Below the pieces are notes generated by a model. The model was not told the origin of the DNA, did not search any database, and saw only the letters and a list, made by a program, of their open reading frames with translations. 64,000 bases of DNA from Kangiella profundi. GTDB taxonomy: Bacteria; Pseudomonadota; Gammaproteobacteria; Enterobacterales; Kangiellaceae. The translations under genes were made by a program, and so were the position numbers. The first letter of the stretch is position 1; each line of letters opens with the position of its first letter. This document shows positions 1-8,614 of this stretch, piece by piece. The stretch lies in NCBI RefSeq assembly GCF_002838765.1, contig NZ_CP025120.1, positions 2,170,001 to 2,234,000 on the forward strand, written 5' to 3'.

Positions 1-488
1 GGCCTTGTGTTGATCGTTTCAACTACCTTTTGCGGCTGTCTCTGAGGTTGAACCTGCACTACAGGCTGTTGTAGTTCTAATGGCGCTTTTTTAATGATAA
101 CTCCAGACTGACTCGAGGCAATGTCTGATGATGGCTCAGTTGTTTCAGTTACGGTGTCTATATCAACCTGCGATTTAGCTTGTGCTGAAAATGGCTGTTG
201 ACTATTAAGTGATGTCTGAGAGTTTTCTTGTACGTTTTCTTGTAAGTTATCTTGAGAGCTTTGACTGGGTATAGCTTGAACGCTCTCTTGAAGATTTGCA
301 GGCTTTAATAATAACCAGATGACCACTGATAATAATATACCTATCACTACCAGCATCGGAATTAACCAACGTCTGCTTTCATCATCTTCGACAAAAGCTG
401 TATGTTGATGTTCACTGTTTAAATTCGGAACATCACCGTCCTTCTCGCCTGATTCTGTTTTTTTAATTGCATCCAGTATATAAGACAT
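1..488 (-). CDS. gspB: GspB/ExeB-like type II secretion assembly protein (3' part cut off by window edge)
   Basis: The reading frame starts with ATG at 488 and runs off the left edge without a stop, so only about 162 residues are visible. It opens with MSYILDAIKKTE, the hallmark N-terminus of GspB/ExeB proteins, followed by a charged stretch. A single membrane segment (WLIPMLVVIGILLSVVIWLL, about residues 50-70) comes next, then a long Gln/Ser/Pro-rich periplasmic linker. In the known ExeAB system the protein partners GspA to place the secretin multimer through the peptidoglycan. Its start codon overlaps the gspA stop by one base (TAATG), so the two are translationally coupled in one operon. 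The C-terminal periplasmic domain is outside the window. Confidence 0.88.
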   Translation of the reverse strand, partial: MSYILDAIKKTESGEKDGDVPNLNSEHQHTAFVEDDESRRWLIPMLVVIGILLSVVIWLLLKPANLQESVQAIPSQSSQDNLQENVQENSQTSLNSQQPFSAQAKSQVDIDTVTETTEPSSDIASSQSGVIIKKAPLELQQPVVQVQPQRQPQKVVETINTR

Positions 489-2221
489 TAATTTTCCACC
501 TGCAAACTTTCGACAAACAACTTTGGAATACTCGGCTCAGCAGAATTGTTAATCATCATGATCGAGTGCTTGCCAAGAATGCCATCTGATATCAGACCAT
601 GCTCCATTTGGAACAATGCCAACCAGTCTGCAACCTGTTCTGAAAACACATTATCAGGTTCAATGGTAATCCCTTCCGACATTTCGATGAAATTAGTCAG
701 CCATATAACTTCCGCACCACGACTGCCTACCCCTACCGGATCCCTAAATCCTGCAGGTTTTTTCCAGAACAATCGGTATTCACCAGTCCACATCGGATTG
801 AGTTTTTTACGCTCGATCGTCACCTGATTTTCACCAAACTGCATAACCACTGACTGATTCTGAATCTCAATCAAGGTTCCCCAGAAATCCCCACCCTGTG
901 AGGTTGTAAATTTTAAATTTGCAGGACGATTGAGCTGGCTTAAGAGTTTCCAGTCAGCCATTCCCTGATCGCAGCCTAAACTATAATTTGCCGCAAAATT
1001 GCAGGCGTCTGCTGATTGAAATGGCAGGTAACTGACACCCCATAGAGCCAACAAATTTTGGCTCGCTATCGCACCACTGCGATCCCAGCTTTGCTCACCC
1101 CAGAACTCTTCGGCTAGCTCGCTTGGACTTTTGGGAATTTTCTCAAGGATATTTCCGCTATCAGCCTCATTGGTATTAAGAGCTGAGTTATCCGAACTTT
1201 CAAACTCTGGTGTTTGTTGATTAATTAATATGGTTTCTGTGTTATCTGAAAGTTGCACATTTTGCTTAACTGTTTGCTCATTCTGAATTCCAACAGAATC
1301 ATTGAACAAACCAAATGACCAGGCGGTGACACCTAAAGTTAGTCCAATCAATAGCGTTGGTACAGCCCATTTCCAATGATTAATGACCGAGCCACTTTCA
1401 GCCATATCAGCTTTTTCACCTAAAACTTCAGCAACCGCTTTATTGACTGTCCTAACATCCACATGATGAAGATTTTCAGCAAAAGCACCTAACATTGCCC
1501 GGTCACTGATCACGTTAATCAGGCGCGGAATACCACCACTGGCCTTGTGAATCAGTTTTATGGCCTTGCCTTTAAAAACCGGGCGCATAACACCGGCAAT
1601 TCTTAAGCGATGTTCTAGATAGGATTTGGTTTCATTTAGCGATAAGGGACGTAGGTGGTATCGTGCAGTAATTCGCTGAGCCAACTGACGGAGTTCTTTT
1701 TTGGCAAGTAACTCCTGTAATTCTGGCTGACCAATTAAAATAATCTGTAGAAGTTTTTTCTGGTTGGTTTCGAGGTTGGTCAATAAGCGTATCTGCTCCA
1801 GAACCTCGACACTTAGATTCTGAGCCTCATCAATCATCAGCACGGTATTTAACCCCTGCTCATGATTGTCCAGCAAACGACCGCTTAGTAAATCGGTAAA
1901 GGTTTTTAAGCTCGATTCTTTGGGATCATACTCAATACCCAGTTCATCGCACATGGTCGCCATCAGCTCAATGGCATTCAACTTAGGATTTAGGATATAG
2001 GCGAGACGGACGTTTGCCGGTAATTGCTCCAGCAGGCAGCGACAGACGGTAGTTTTACCGGTGCCCACTTCCCCGGTGAGAAGCACAAAACCACCACCGG
2101 CTCCTATTCCATACAACAGATGCGCCAGGGCATCACGATGCCGCTCGCTCATAAAAAGATAGCGTGGATCGGGTGCGATTGTGAATGGTGTTTCTTTTAA
2201 CCCAAAGAAATCGTTATACAT
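488..2221 (-). CDS. gspA: GspA/ExeA-like AAA ATPase with peptidoglycan-binding C-terminus
   Basis: Cytoplasmic AAA+ ATPase joined through one membrane segment to a periplasmic domain; with GspB it drives type II secretin assembly. From the ATG at 2221 the protein begins MYNDFFGLKETPF, the standard opening of ExeA-like proteins. Walker A GEVGTGKT lies near residues 50-57 and Walker B VLMIDEAQ near 127-134. A membrane segment follows near residue 285-308. The C-terminal 70 residues (around GVGSRGAEV and GLISDGILGKHS) resemble a peptidoglycan-binding domain. A longer reading from a TTG at 2239 is possible and has an AGGG-type ribosome site, but family alignment favours 2221. The gene is coupled to gspB by a TAATG overlap. 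Confidence 0.9.
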   Translation of the reverse strand: MYNDFFGLKETPFTIAPDPRYLFMSERHRDALAHLLYGIGAGGGFVLLTGEVGTGKTTVCRCLLEQLPANVRLAYILNPKLNAIELMATMCDELGIEYDPKESSLKTFTDLLSGRLLDNHEQGLNTVLMIDEAQNLSVEVLEQIRLLTNLETNQKKLLQIILIGQPELQELLAKKELRQLAQRITARYHLRPLSLNETKSYLEHRLRIAGVMRPVFKGKAIKLIHKASGGIPRLINVISDRAMLGAFAENLHHVDVRTVNKAVAEVLGEKADMAESGSVINHWKWAVPTLLIGLTLGVTAWSFGLFNDSVGIQNEQTVKQNVQLSDNTETILINQQTPEFESSDNSALNTNEADSGNILEKIPKSPSELAEEFWGEQSWDRSGAIASQNLLALWGVSYLPFQSADACNFAANYSLGCDQGMADWKLLSQLNRPANLKFTTSQGGDFWGTLIEIQNQSVVMQFGENQVTIERKKLNPMWTGEYRLFWKKPAGFRDPVGVGSRGAEVIWLTNFIEMSEGITIEPDNVFSEQVADWLALFQMEHGLISDGILGKHSIMMINNSAEPSIPKLFVESLQVEN

Positions 2222-2323
2222 ATCTGGCCTATTTCCCAAAGTTCCCTATTCAATATTGTATACTTATTATGCTTTGCCTATTATGGCTCATTATTAACCA
2301 CCTCTCAATCTAAGGGATAGCGT

Positions 2324-2800
2324 GTGAAGATGCACGGATTTTTACTCACATTTACTTTGGTCCTAACGCTCTGCTTTACTGCTGGTAGCCAGGCTTATGA
2401 AGGTAAGATTTATAAATGGAAAGATAAGGATGGCAAGCTCCACTTCTCCGACAAGCCGCCTAAAGACCAATCTCTTAAGGTGGAAGAGCAAAAAGTCGAC
2501 AGCAGTAAGCTGACCGTGACCAGCATGCCACGCTCGCAAAGGCAAACTCCTTTAACGGCTGGTCAATGCCAGGCAGCTATCGATAACCTGAAAAATACTG
2601 AACCGCTGTATCGTGGTGAGTTAGTCGAAAAGCTGGCAAAAAAAGAAATCAACGACGAGCAATTTGCTCAGGGGCTGGCTAAGCTTGATGAAGTAAAAAG
2701 AATCATGAACCCTGATAGCTGTAGAAATGCTCAACCTGAAGACCGCTCTTTGCTAAACTGTATCGCACAAAATAAAGATGCCAGACAGTGTATAAAGTAG
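2324..2800 (+). CDS. DUF4124 domain secreted protein
   Basis: A 158-residue exported protein of unknown function. The N-terminus has a signal peptide (hydrophobic LLTFTLVLTLCFTAGSQA). It is followed by YKWKDKDGKLHFSDKPP, the typical DUF4124 motif, in which a Y/W..D..G..hfSD.PP pattern is conserved. Four cysteines in the remainder (near QCQAA, SCRNA, LNCIA and QCIK) could form disulfides in the periplasm. The GTG at 2324 is preferred because AAGG lies 8 bases upstream; an ATG two codons later is an alternative. It lies 15 bases before cca and is probably co-transcribed, with no evident functional link. A second DUF4124 protein is at 52521. Confidence 0.75.
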   Translation: MKMHGFLLTFTLVLTLCFTAGSQAYEGKIYKWKDKDGKLHFSDKPPKDQSLKVEEQKVDSSKLTVTSMPRSQRQTPLTAGQCQAAIDNLKNTEPLYRGELVEKLAKKEINDEQFAQGLAKLDEVKRIMNPDSCRNAQPEDRSLLNCIAQNKDARQCIK

Positions 2801-2815
2801 CTCGATAAGGTTGAT

Positions 2816-4051
2816 ATGCAAATCTATTTGGTTGGCGGCGCAGTAAGAGACAGATTACTCGGACTCAAGGTTGTAGATCATGACCATGTTGTGGTTGGTG
2901 CTACCCCGGAGCAAATGCTGGCCAAAGGCTTTAAAGAAGTAGGTAAAGACTTTCCAGTCTATCTTCACCCGAAGACTGGTGGAGAGTATGCACTGGCCAG
3001 AACTGAACGCAAGTCCGGAAAAGGTTATAAAGGCTTTAAAGTCGATTTTTCACCTGAAATAACCCTGGAACAGGATCTGATTCGTCGCGATCTGACCATT
3101 AACGCCATGGCCCAGGACGAAGCTGGCAACCTCATCGATCCTTTTCACGGTCAGCAAGACCTCAATGCCAAAATTTTGCGTCACGTATCGCCTGCTTTTG
3201 CCGAAGACCCCTTGCGCGTTTTACGTGTTGCCCGTTTCGCAGCCCGCTTTGCCCACCTTGGCTTTATCATTGCCGATGAAACTTTTGCATTGATGCAGGA
3301 GCTATCCTATGGCGATGAACTCAAGCATCTGACACCTGAGCGAGTGTGGGCTGAAACCGAAAAGGCTTTGGCCACCGAATCTCCACAGGTTTATTTTGAC
3401 GTGCTTCATCAATGCGGGGCGCTGGCTGTTGTGATGCCGGAAATGGACTGTCTTTGGGGAATACCAAACCCTGAGAAATGGCACCCCGAAATTGATACCG
3501 GTATTCATACATTGATGGTGATAGAGCAAGCTGCAAGAAAAACCCCTGATTTGCGTATTCGTTTTGCCGCAGCGGTGCATGACCTCGGCAAAGGCGTTAC
3601 TCCACGCGATCAATGGCCACAGCATCGCGGTCATGAAGAGTCAGGTATTCCAGTCATAAAAAAACTATGCAAGCGACTTAAAATCCCAAAGGTTTATGAG
3701 CAGCTCGCGACCCAGGTATCCCGTTATCACCTACACAGCCACAAGATGTTTGAGCTTCGCCCTAGCACCGTACTAAAAATGCTTAAGGGATTAAGTGCTT
3801 ATCGTAACCCAGACTTTTTAGAAGCATTTATTTTGACCTGTGAAGCAGACTTTAACGGTAGGCTCGGTAATGAAGATAAACCTTATCCGCAAGGCGACTT
3901 GCTGAGAGAATGCTTTAAGGTCTCTGAAAAGGTAAATGTTCAGTTACTGATTGAGAAAGGCTATGAAGGCGCCAAGCTCGGCGAGGCAATCGACCGAGCT
4001 CGACTAAAAGCTATTAAAGACTTGTTAGCCCATAAATACGATAGCGAATAA
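2816..4051 (+). CDS. cca: CCA tRNA nucleotidyltransferase, multifunctional type
   Basis: Adds or repairs the 3' CCA of tRNAs. The 411-residue length fits the bacterial multifunctional form, which carries an HD phosphohydrolase domain behind the nucleotidyltransferase head. Visible motifs are YLVGGAVRDRLLG at the N-terminus, the metal-binding DHDHVVVGATPE, RRDLTINAMA and the HD pair in FAAAVHDLGKG. The usual DxDW of this family appears as DHDH, a mild departure. The 3' end overlaps the convergent uppP by 27 bases. The close spacing to the upstream DUF4124 gene suggests co-transcription. Confidence 0.95.
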   Translation: MQIYLVGGAVRDRLLGLKVVDHDHVVVGATPEQMLAKGFKEVGKDFPVYLHPKTGGEYALARTERKSGKGYKGFKVDFSPEITLEQDLIRRDLTINAMAQDEAGNLIDPFHGQQDLNAKILRHVSPAFAEDPLRVLRVARFAARFAHLGFIIADETFALMQELSYGDELKHLTPERVWAETEKALATESPQVYFDVLHQCGALAVVMPEMDCLWGIPNPEKWHPEIDTGIHTLMVIEQAARKTPDLRIRFAAAVHDLGKGVTPRDQWPQHRGHEESGIPVIKKLCKRLKIPKVYEQLATQVSRYHLHSHKMFELRPSTVLKMLKGLSAYRNPDFLEAFILTCEADFNGRLGNEDKPYPQGDLLRECFKVSEKVNVQLLIEKGYEGAKLGEAIDRARLKAIKDLLAHKYDSE

Positions 4052-4849
4052 AACCACGCCCAGAATAAGTCGATACCAGACAAATGGCATAAAGCCGATT
4101 TTTTCCAACCACTTAAGGAAAAGATGTATGCAGGCAAATGCACTCAATGCCGAAACAACAATTCCTAAAATCAAAAAGTCCCAATCAAACTTAGTACCTT
4201 CCTGAGCCAGCTGAATGCCTTTCAAACCACCCGGCAATACAATTGCAGGAATTGATAACAGGAATGAATAACGAGCAGCTGCAGTACGAGAAAAGCCTAA
4301 TAACGCCGCTGCTGTCATGGTAATGCCGGAACGTGAAGTGCCCGGAATCAAAGCCAGAGCCTGAGCACCACCAATGGCAAAAATATCCCGCCAGCGTAAT
4401 TGATACTCATCCTTAAATTGCTCGGCAGGTTTTCCTTTGTATTGACGCTCCGCGTACCACAACAAAAGACCAAAAATAATAGTGGTAATCGCAATCACAT
4501 AGGTCTCACGCAGATACAAGTCAACGATATCAAAGGCTTCTAAAAACAGACCAAATAAACCGACAGGAATCGTACCAAAAATCACCGCCCAGGCCAGACG
4601 GGAGTTTGGCGTTGGCTGACCACCTAACACCGCCTTAAACCAAGCACTGATCATCTCCGCCACTTCCTTACGGAAATAAACAACTACCGCCGTCAGAGTC
4701 CCAACATGCACCGCCACATCAAAGGCTAATCCCTGATCCTGCCACTGCAACACCTTTGATGTCAGAATTAAATGCGCCGAACTCGAGATCGGAAGGAACT
4801 CAGTTAAGCCTTGAATTAATGCTAGAAATAATGCTTGAAGCCAATCCAT
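4025..4849 (-). CDS. uppP: Undecaprenyl-diphosphatase UppP (BacA)
   Basis: Integral membrane phosphatase that recycles undecaprenyl pyrophosphate to the monophosphate carrier used for peptidoglycan and other envelope polymers. At 274 residues it matches the family length. It contains both signature motifs: LTEFLPISSSAHLIL near the N-terminus, with the catalytic Glu and Ser-rich loop, and PGTSRSGITM in the second half, with the catalytic Arg/Ser. Multiple hydrophobic segments are evident. It is convergent with cca, and the 3' ends overlap by 27 bases. Its 5' side faces the hairpin-rich intergenic region 4850-5283. Confidence 0.95.
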   Translation of the reverse strand: MDWLQALFLALIQGLTEFLPISSSAHLILTSKVLQWQDQGLAFDVAVHVGTLTAVVVYFRKEVAEMISAWFKAVLGGQPTPNSRLAWAVIFGTIPVGLFGLFLEAFDIVDLYLRETYVIAITTIIFGLLLWYAERQYKGKPAEQFKDEYQLRWRDIFAIGGAQALALIPGTSRSGITMTAAALLGFSRTAAARYSFLLSIPAIVLPGGLKGIQLAQEGTKFDWDFLILGIVVSALSAFACIHLFLKWLEKIGFMPFVWYRLILGVVLFAIVFMG

Positions 4850-5036
4850 CTTTATATTCTCTATTTTCTCTGGATTTACCCGAGGGTATTTCCTTTAGTC
4901 ACCCACTTACGAGGGAATGACAATAATAAACTATTTTCTGCTTGCTCGATGATTAACATAACCATAATTACTAATTATTTCAGGCTTGCACCAATTACCC
5001 CCTTATATTGAGCTGAGACCAGAACTAGCTATAGCA

Positions 5037-5220
5037 ATTCAAAACAGGACGTTTTGAATAGTAAAATTCGGGCCAGGGAAGGCACGTATTTTACGGTGCG
5101 TAAAGTAGCTAGGGCTGGCCGAAGGTAGTCATTCTTTGAATGACCTCAATATCGGGGTGGCCTTTTCTTTGATTACTTTCTCTTGGCCACTCAAGAGAAA
5201 GTAATTCGCCGAGTGGCGAA
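5037..5220. repeat. Stacked-hairpin intergenic element
   Basis: The gap 4850-5283 has no gene. Within it, 5037-5220 is almost entirely inverted repeats. They are ATTCAAAAC/GTTTTGAAT (5037-5045, 5051-5059), GGCCAG/CTGGCC (5071-5076, 5115-5120) enclosing TTTACG/CGTAAA (5090-5095, 5099-5104), and GTCATTC/GAATGAC (5128-5134, 5138-5144). A perfect 13-bp stem TTACTTTCTCTTG/CAAGAGAAAGTAA follows (5173-5185, 5192-5204), directly joined to TTCGCC/GGCGAA (5205-5210, 5215-5220). It has the look of a dispersed intergenic repeat known from several gammaproteobacterial genomes, but that is from memory. The rest of the gap, 4850-5036, shows nothing I can name. Confidence 0.6.
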
Positions 5221-5283
5221 ACCATAAACTAAAATAAATGACGAACCCACAAAGTATAAGGACAAAATAACTAGCAATTTTAG

Positions 5284-5547
5284 TTACTTAGTCAGCCCAA
5301 CATAAAACCCATACAACATCACCTGAATAAAAATCAAAAACCAGAACCAGGCTCCAAAGCCAACAGCTTTAGTCGTGAATGTATCCAGTTTTTTACTTTT
5401 CCAGACCAGTATTGCTGAAATAACAGTGGAATTTAAAACAGCAACACCTGCTAGCCAAAACCAGTTATCTTTGCTGCTGGCTGCAAAAGCCAGTTGTGGC
5501 AAAAGCAACAACGCAACGGCTGTCAGTATTTTAGTCATCATATTCAT
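5284..5547 (-). CDS. Small predicted membrane protein
   Basis: An 87-residue protein not assigned to a family. The N-terminus (ILTAVALLLLPQLAFAASS) looks like a signal peptide or first membrane helix. Two further hydrophobic segments follow (WLAGVAVLNSTVISAILVW and AWFWFLIFIQVMLYGFYVGL). Its ATG at 5547 overlaps the TGA of the upstream methyltransferase gene as ATGA, so it is translationally coupled to it. The track of Met codons (MNMM) makes the exact start uncertain by up to three residues. No charged catalytic motifs are visible. Confidence 0.6.
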   Translation of the reverse strand: MNMMTKILTAVALLLLPQLAFAASSKDNWFWLAGVAVLNSTVISAILVWKSKKLDTFTTKAVGFGAWFWFLIFIQVMLYGFYVGLTK

Positions 5548-6758
5548 AAGCGATGTAATTTATTGCTCAATGCAAAACCTTGTAGTTGAACAGGACAGTT
5601 TTTAGCAGCGACCAGAACTTTGCAGTTTTCGCCCATCTCATCAGGCATCAGCAATTTTTTTAGCTGCTGGCTGATTTTGACCTGCGCCATTGTATCAGAT
5701 CCGAGGTTTTCGGCTAGCTTTGCTGCTTGCTGCTCAATACCACTGGACATCAGAAACAGCGCCTGCTCACAATAACCCACAATCTCCGCACCTCGCTTAT
5801 GTGTTGCATAAGCTATCTGGCTAAAATTCACTGATGCGGTGATATCTTGAAGTCCGGGTAATAACAATGGGTTTTGGTGTTTGTGTTGCTGGTAATAACA
5901 TTGCAAGGTCCCCTGTGCTCGATGTGGTTCATAGTACTCATCAGCGCTGTAACCGTAATCGATCAGAATTATTGCACCTTTACTCAAGCACTCTACCAGT
6001 CCTTCCAGCCAATATTCAGTTTGCAGATGGTGCTCAGTGATATAGCCGTGTGGCCAATGTTTCAGATAAGAGTTAACTTCCTGAATGGCTTCTGTTTCTT
6101 GCCAGCTAAATCGATAGCCAGAATCATCCAGCTTAACGTGAGCTTTTTGCAATTGACTCTTCTGCTTGCGCACCAAATCAACAGGCAAAGCATCAACTAC
6201 TTCGTTGGCAAAAATGACACCTGAAAACTCTTCAGGTAGCCGGTCGAGCCATTCGAATCGATTGGCCAGATGAGGAATCGATTGCTCAATGGCCTGTCTT
6301 TGTCGCTGCTTTAAGTCTGCGGAAACTTCAAGAATACAATACCCTTGCGGCAAGTTATTGTGTATTTCTAGCTCTTTCATGAGCTCTACGGCAAAAGCAC
6401 CGCTACCAGCACCCAGCTCTAGAACTTGCGCCTCACTTTGTTCAAATACCTTAATAAAACTCTTGCTCAGAGTCTGAGCAAACAATGGCGACAGTTCCGG
6501 TGCTGTCACAAAGTCGCCACCTTCACCCAGTTTATGACTGCCCGCACTGTAGTAGCCCAATCCTGGCTCATACAGAGCATGGTGCATGAATTGACTGAAA
6601 GGCAGCGCGCCCTGCTTTTCAATTTCACCAGCAATGGTCTGGCTCAAACGATAACTGGCTTTGCCCTGTACGCCATTAACTAGTGGCACCTTAAGCAAAC
6701 GGCACTGTTGTGTCAGCCATTCAAAATAGGTTGGATAATCCTTTAAAAAGTGAACCAT
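5544..6758 (-). CDS. SAM-dependent methyltransferase, MidA/NDUFAF7-like (COG1565)
   Basis: A 404-residue protein with a class I methyltransferase core. The SAM-binding glycine loop is VLELGAGSGAFAVELM. Around it are the family landmarks GDFVTAPELSPLF, FANEVVDALPVDLV and ILIDYGYSADEYY, which match the MidA/NDUFAF7 group. Mitochondrial members methylate an arginine of a complex I subunit; the substrate of bacterial members is not established, so no symbol is given. It sits upstream of, and ATGA-coupled to, a small membrane protein gene, and about 20 bases downstream of the pterin reductase gene. Confidence 0.85.
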   Translation of the reverse strand: MVHFLKDYPTYFEWLTQQCRLLKVPLVNGVQGKASYRLSQTIAGEIEKQGALPFSQFMHHALYEPGLGYYSAGSHKLGEGGDFVTAPELSPLFAQTLSKSFIKVFEQSEAQVLELGAGSGAFAVELMKELEIHNNLPQGYCILEVSADLKQRQRQAIEQSIPHLANRFEWLDRLPEEFSGVIFANEVVDALPVDLVRKQKSQLQKAHVKLDDSGYRFSWQETEAIQEVNSYLKHWPHGYITEHHLQTEYWLEGLVECLSKGAIILIDYGYSADEYYEPHRAQGTLQCYYQQHKHQNPLLLPGLQDITASVNFSQIAYATHKRGAEIVGYCEQALFLMSSGIEQQAAKLAENLGSDTMAQVKISQQLKKLLMPDEMGENCKVLVAAKNCPVQLQGFALSNKLHRL

Positions 6759-6777
6759 ATATTTTAAGAGTTATTAG

Positions 6778-7494
6778 TTACAGAAATTCACCACCATCAA
6801 CCGGAATGATAGTGCCGGTGATAAATGATTGCCCAATCAGAAAGGAGACCGCGTCTGCAATTGCCTGTGGATTACCTGTTCGCTTGAGCGGGATATGATC
6901 GGCCATTCGAGCAAAATGATCGGCATCTGCCCCCGGCGGCGGCAAGATAGCTCCCAATGCAAGACCATTGACCTGAATTGTTGGAGCCAGCTCTCGGGCG
7001 AGAGACTCGGTCAGATGCCAAAGACCAGCTTTGGACAGGCGATACACAAGGTGGTCGCCCGCTGGATGATTAATACGAGCATCGAGAATATTGATGATAT
7101 GAGCTTGCTGGGGTTTGCTTGCTGCAAAGGCCTGACTTAATAACACTGGAGCCCGCAAGTTAAGACTCATCACCTGATCCCAGTGTGACAGATCATCATT
7201 AATAGTATCGTTTTCAGGGAAAATCGCAGCGCTGTTGATTAAGACAGACAGCTCACCCAGCTCTGCAGCCTGAGCCACCACATCAGAACAGCTATCGGGC
7301 TCGGAAAGATTGGCCGCTATTAATTTAACTTGAACGCCAAGAGCTTCAATTTCTTTGGCGGTTTGCTCGGCACTTTCTGCTGAATGATTGTAGTGTAATG
7401 CTATTGCATAGCCATGCTTTGCAAGCTCAAGCGCTATGGCTCGCCCCACTCTAATGGCCCCACCGGTAACAATTGCGACTTTCTGCTGACTCAT
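6778..7494 (-). CDS. folM: Pteridine reductase / dihydromonapterin reductase-like SDR
   Basis: Short-chain dehydrogenase of 238 residues. The nucleotide-binding motif is TGGAIRVGR, the TGxxxRxG variant typical of pteridine reductases rather than the TGxxxGxG of ordinary SDRs. The catalytic YRLSK (YxxxK) and the C-terminal GTIIPVDGGEFL are present. It should reduce pterins such as dihydromonapterin or dihydrofolate using NADPH. The location supports this: the next genes upstream are folK (13 bases away) and folB, forming a pterin operon folB-folK-folM. The name is inferred from motif plus context; a general SDR role is the alternative. Confidence 0.78.
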   Translation of the reverse strand: MSQQKVAIVTGGAIRVGRAIALELAKHGYAIALHYNHSAESAEQTAKEIEALGVQVKLIAANLSEPDSCSDVVAQAAELGELSVLINSAAIFPENDTINDDLSHWDQVMSLNLRAPVLLSQAFAASKPQQAHIINILDARINHPAGDHLVYRLSKAGLWHLTESLARELAPTIQVNGLALGAILPPPGADADHFARMADHIPLKRTGNPQAIADAVSFLIGQSFITGTIIPVDGGEFL

Positions 7495-7507
7495 GCTTTT
7501 GCCCTTT

Positions 7508-8002
7508 TTATCGTTGCCAATCGAACTCTATGGCCCATAACTTTTGTTGTTCTTTTTTATCAAATGCCTGCCACAGCTCCTGATACGTTTTTTTAACCAC
7601 TGGATGTTTTCCTTGCGGTTCAATTTCTGCCAGTGGTTGCAGCACAAAAGCATGATGAAGAATTTCACCACGAGGTAAGTGAATTGGCTGCTCACAAATT
7701 ACATCGTCATATAGCAACAGATCAATATCCAGCGCTCTGTCACTGAATTTCGGCACATCGCGACGACGACCAGCTTCTTTTTCGATGGATTTAAAAATCT
7801 GTTCCACTTGGGCAATCGTCATCTGAGTTTCCGCTCTGGCCACCAGATTGAGAAAATTATCGCCCTCAAAACCTACCGCTTCACTTTCATAAACTTTCGA
7901 CAGCTTTAAATGGCTGAACATTTCATCAAGGCGTTGCACACCATATCGGATTTGGCGTGCCGCATCCTGATTACTGCCGATACTGATAAAAATGATAGCC
8001 AT
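7508..8002 (-). CDS. folK: 2-amino-4-hydroxy-6-hydroxymethyldihydropteridine diphosphokinase
   Basis: Transfers pyrophosphate from ATP to 6-hydroxymethyl-dihydropterin in folate synthesis. It is 164 residues, the normal length. The start MAIIFISIGSNQDA gives the SxGSN motif. The signature R-D-x-P-x-x-x-D-R-x-L-D-I-D-L appears as RDVPKFSDRALDIDLLLYDD, carrying the two Mg-binding aspartates. HAFVLQPLAEIEP near the C-terminus is also typical. It follows folB with a 3-base gap and precedes the pterin reductase gene, so the three are almost certainly one transcript. Confidence 0.95.
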   Translation of the reverse strand: MAIIFISIGSNQDAARQIRYGVQRLDEMFSHLKLSKVYESEAVGFEGDNFLNLVARAETQMTIAQVEQIFKSIEKEAGRRRDVPKFSDRALDIDLLLYDDVICEQPIHLPRGEILHHAFVLQPLAEIEPQGKHPVVKKTYQELWQAFDKKEQQKLWAIEFDWQR

Positions 8003-8005
8003 AAA

Positions 8006-8359
8006 TTATCTATTGCCGCGCTCTATGATGACACCTACATTCTTGGACCCACGAACAGCTCCTGGCTTGCTAAGCTTTAACTTCAACCAGGGCACATTAA
8101 ATTCATTGCGGACAATCTCAGCAATCTTTTCTGCCAAAGTTTCAACCAGCTGAAACTCGGACTCTTCAACAAAAGCAATAATTCGTTTGGCCACAGATTT
8201 GTAATCAAGACACTTATCGATGGTATCTTCCTGCGCTGCTGGCTGAATATCATGCGCCATTTCCAGATCAATACTGATGGTTTGACGGATTTGTCGTTCC
8301 CAGTCATAAATACCAATGACGGTATCTACTTTTAAGTCTTCAATAAAAACGATGTCCAC
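8006..8359 (-). CDS. folB: Dihydroneopterin aldolase
   Basis: Cleaves dihydroneopterin to hydroxymethyl-dihydropterin and glycolaldehyde, the step before FolK. It has 117 residues, standard for FolB. Characteristic stretches are VIGIYDWERQIRQ at the N-terminus, LDYKSVAKRI, FQLVETLAEKIAEIV (with the conserved VExLAE) and KLSKPGAVRGSKNVGVIIER at the end. It is the first gene of the folB-folK-folM operon and is divergent from plsY. The 255-base gap between them must hold both promoters. Confidence 0.95.
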   Translation of the reverse strand: MDIVFIEDLKVDTVIGIYDWERQIRQTISIDLEMAHDIQPAAQEDTIDKCLDYKSVAKRIIAFVEESEFQLVETLAEKIAEIVRNEFNVPWLKLKLSKPGAVRGSKNVGVIIERGNR

Positions 8360-8614
8360 AGGCGTCTCTTGATTTAATGATTATGGTTAATGTGGGCCAT
8401 AGGATAGCAAAGAAAAGGCCATTTGATTACACAAATCAAAGAGTTTCCCATGACCTGATTAAAAAATAACAGTATCCTATAGAAAAATCCGCGGTGCCTC
8501 TATCTGAGTTAATTCTTTGTGAATAAATGGGCACTAAACAATAAGATGGAGTTTATTTAGGTTAATGATGGCTGTTGTGAACATAAAATGCTGCGCAAAG
8601 GATAAGAACTGATA

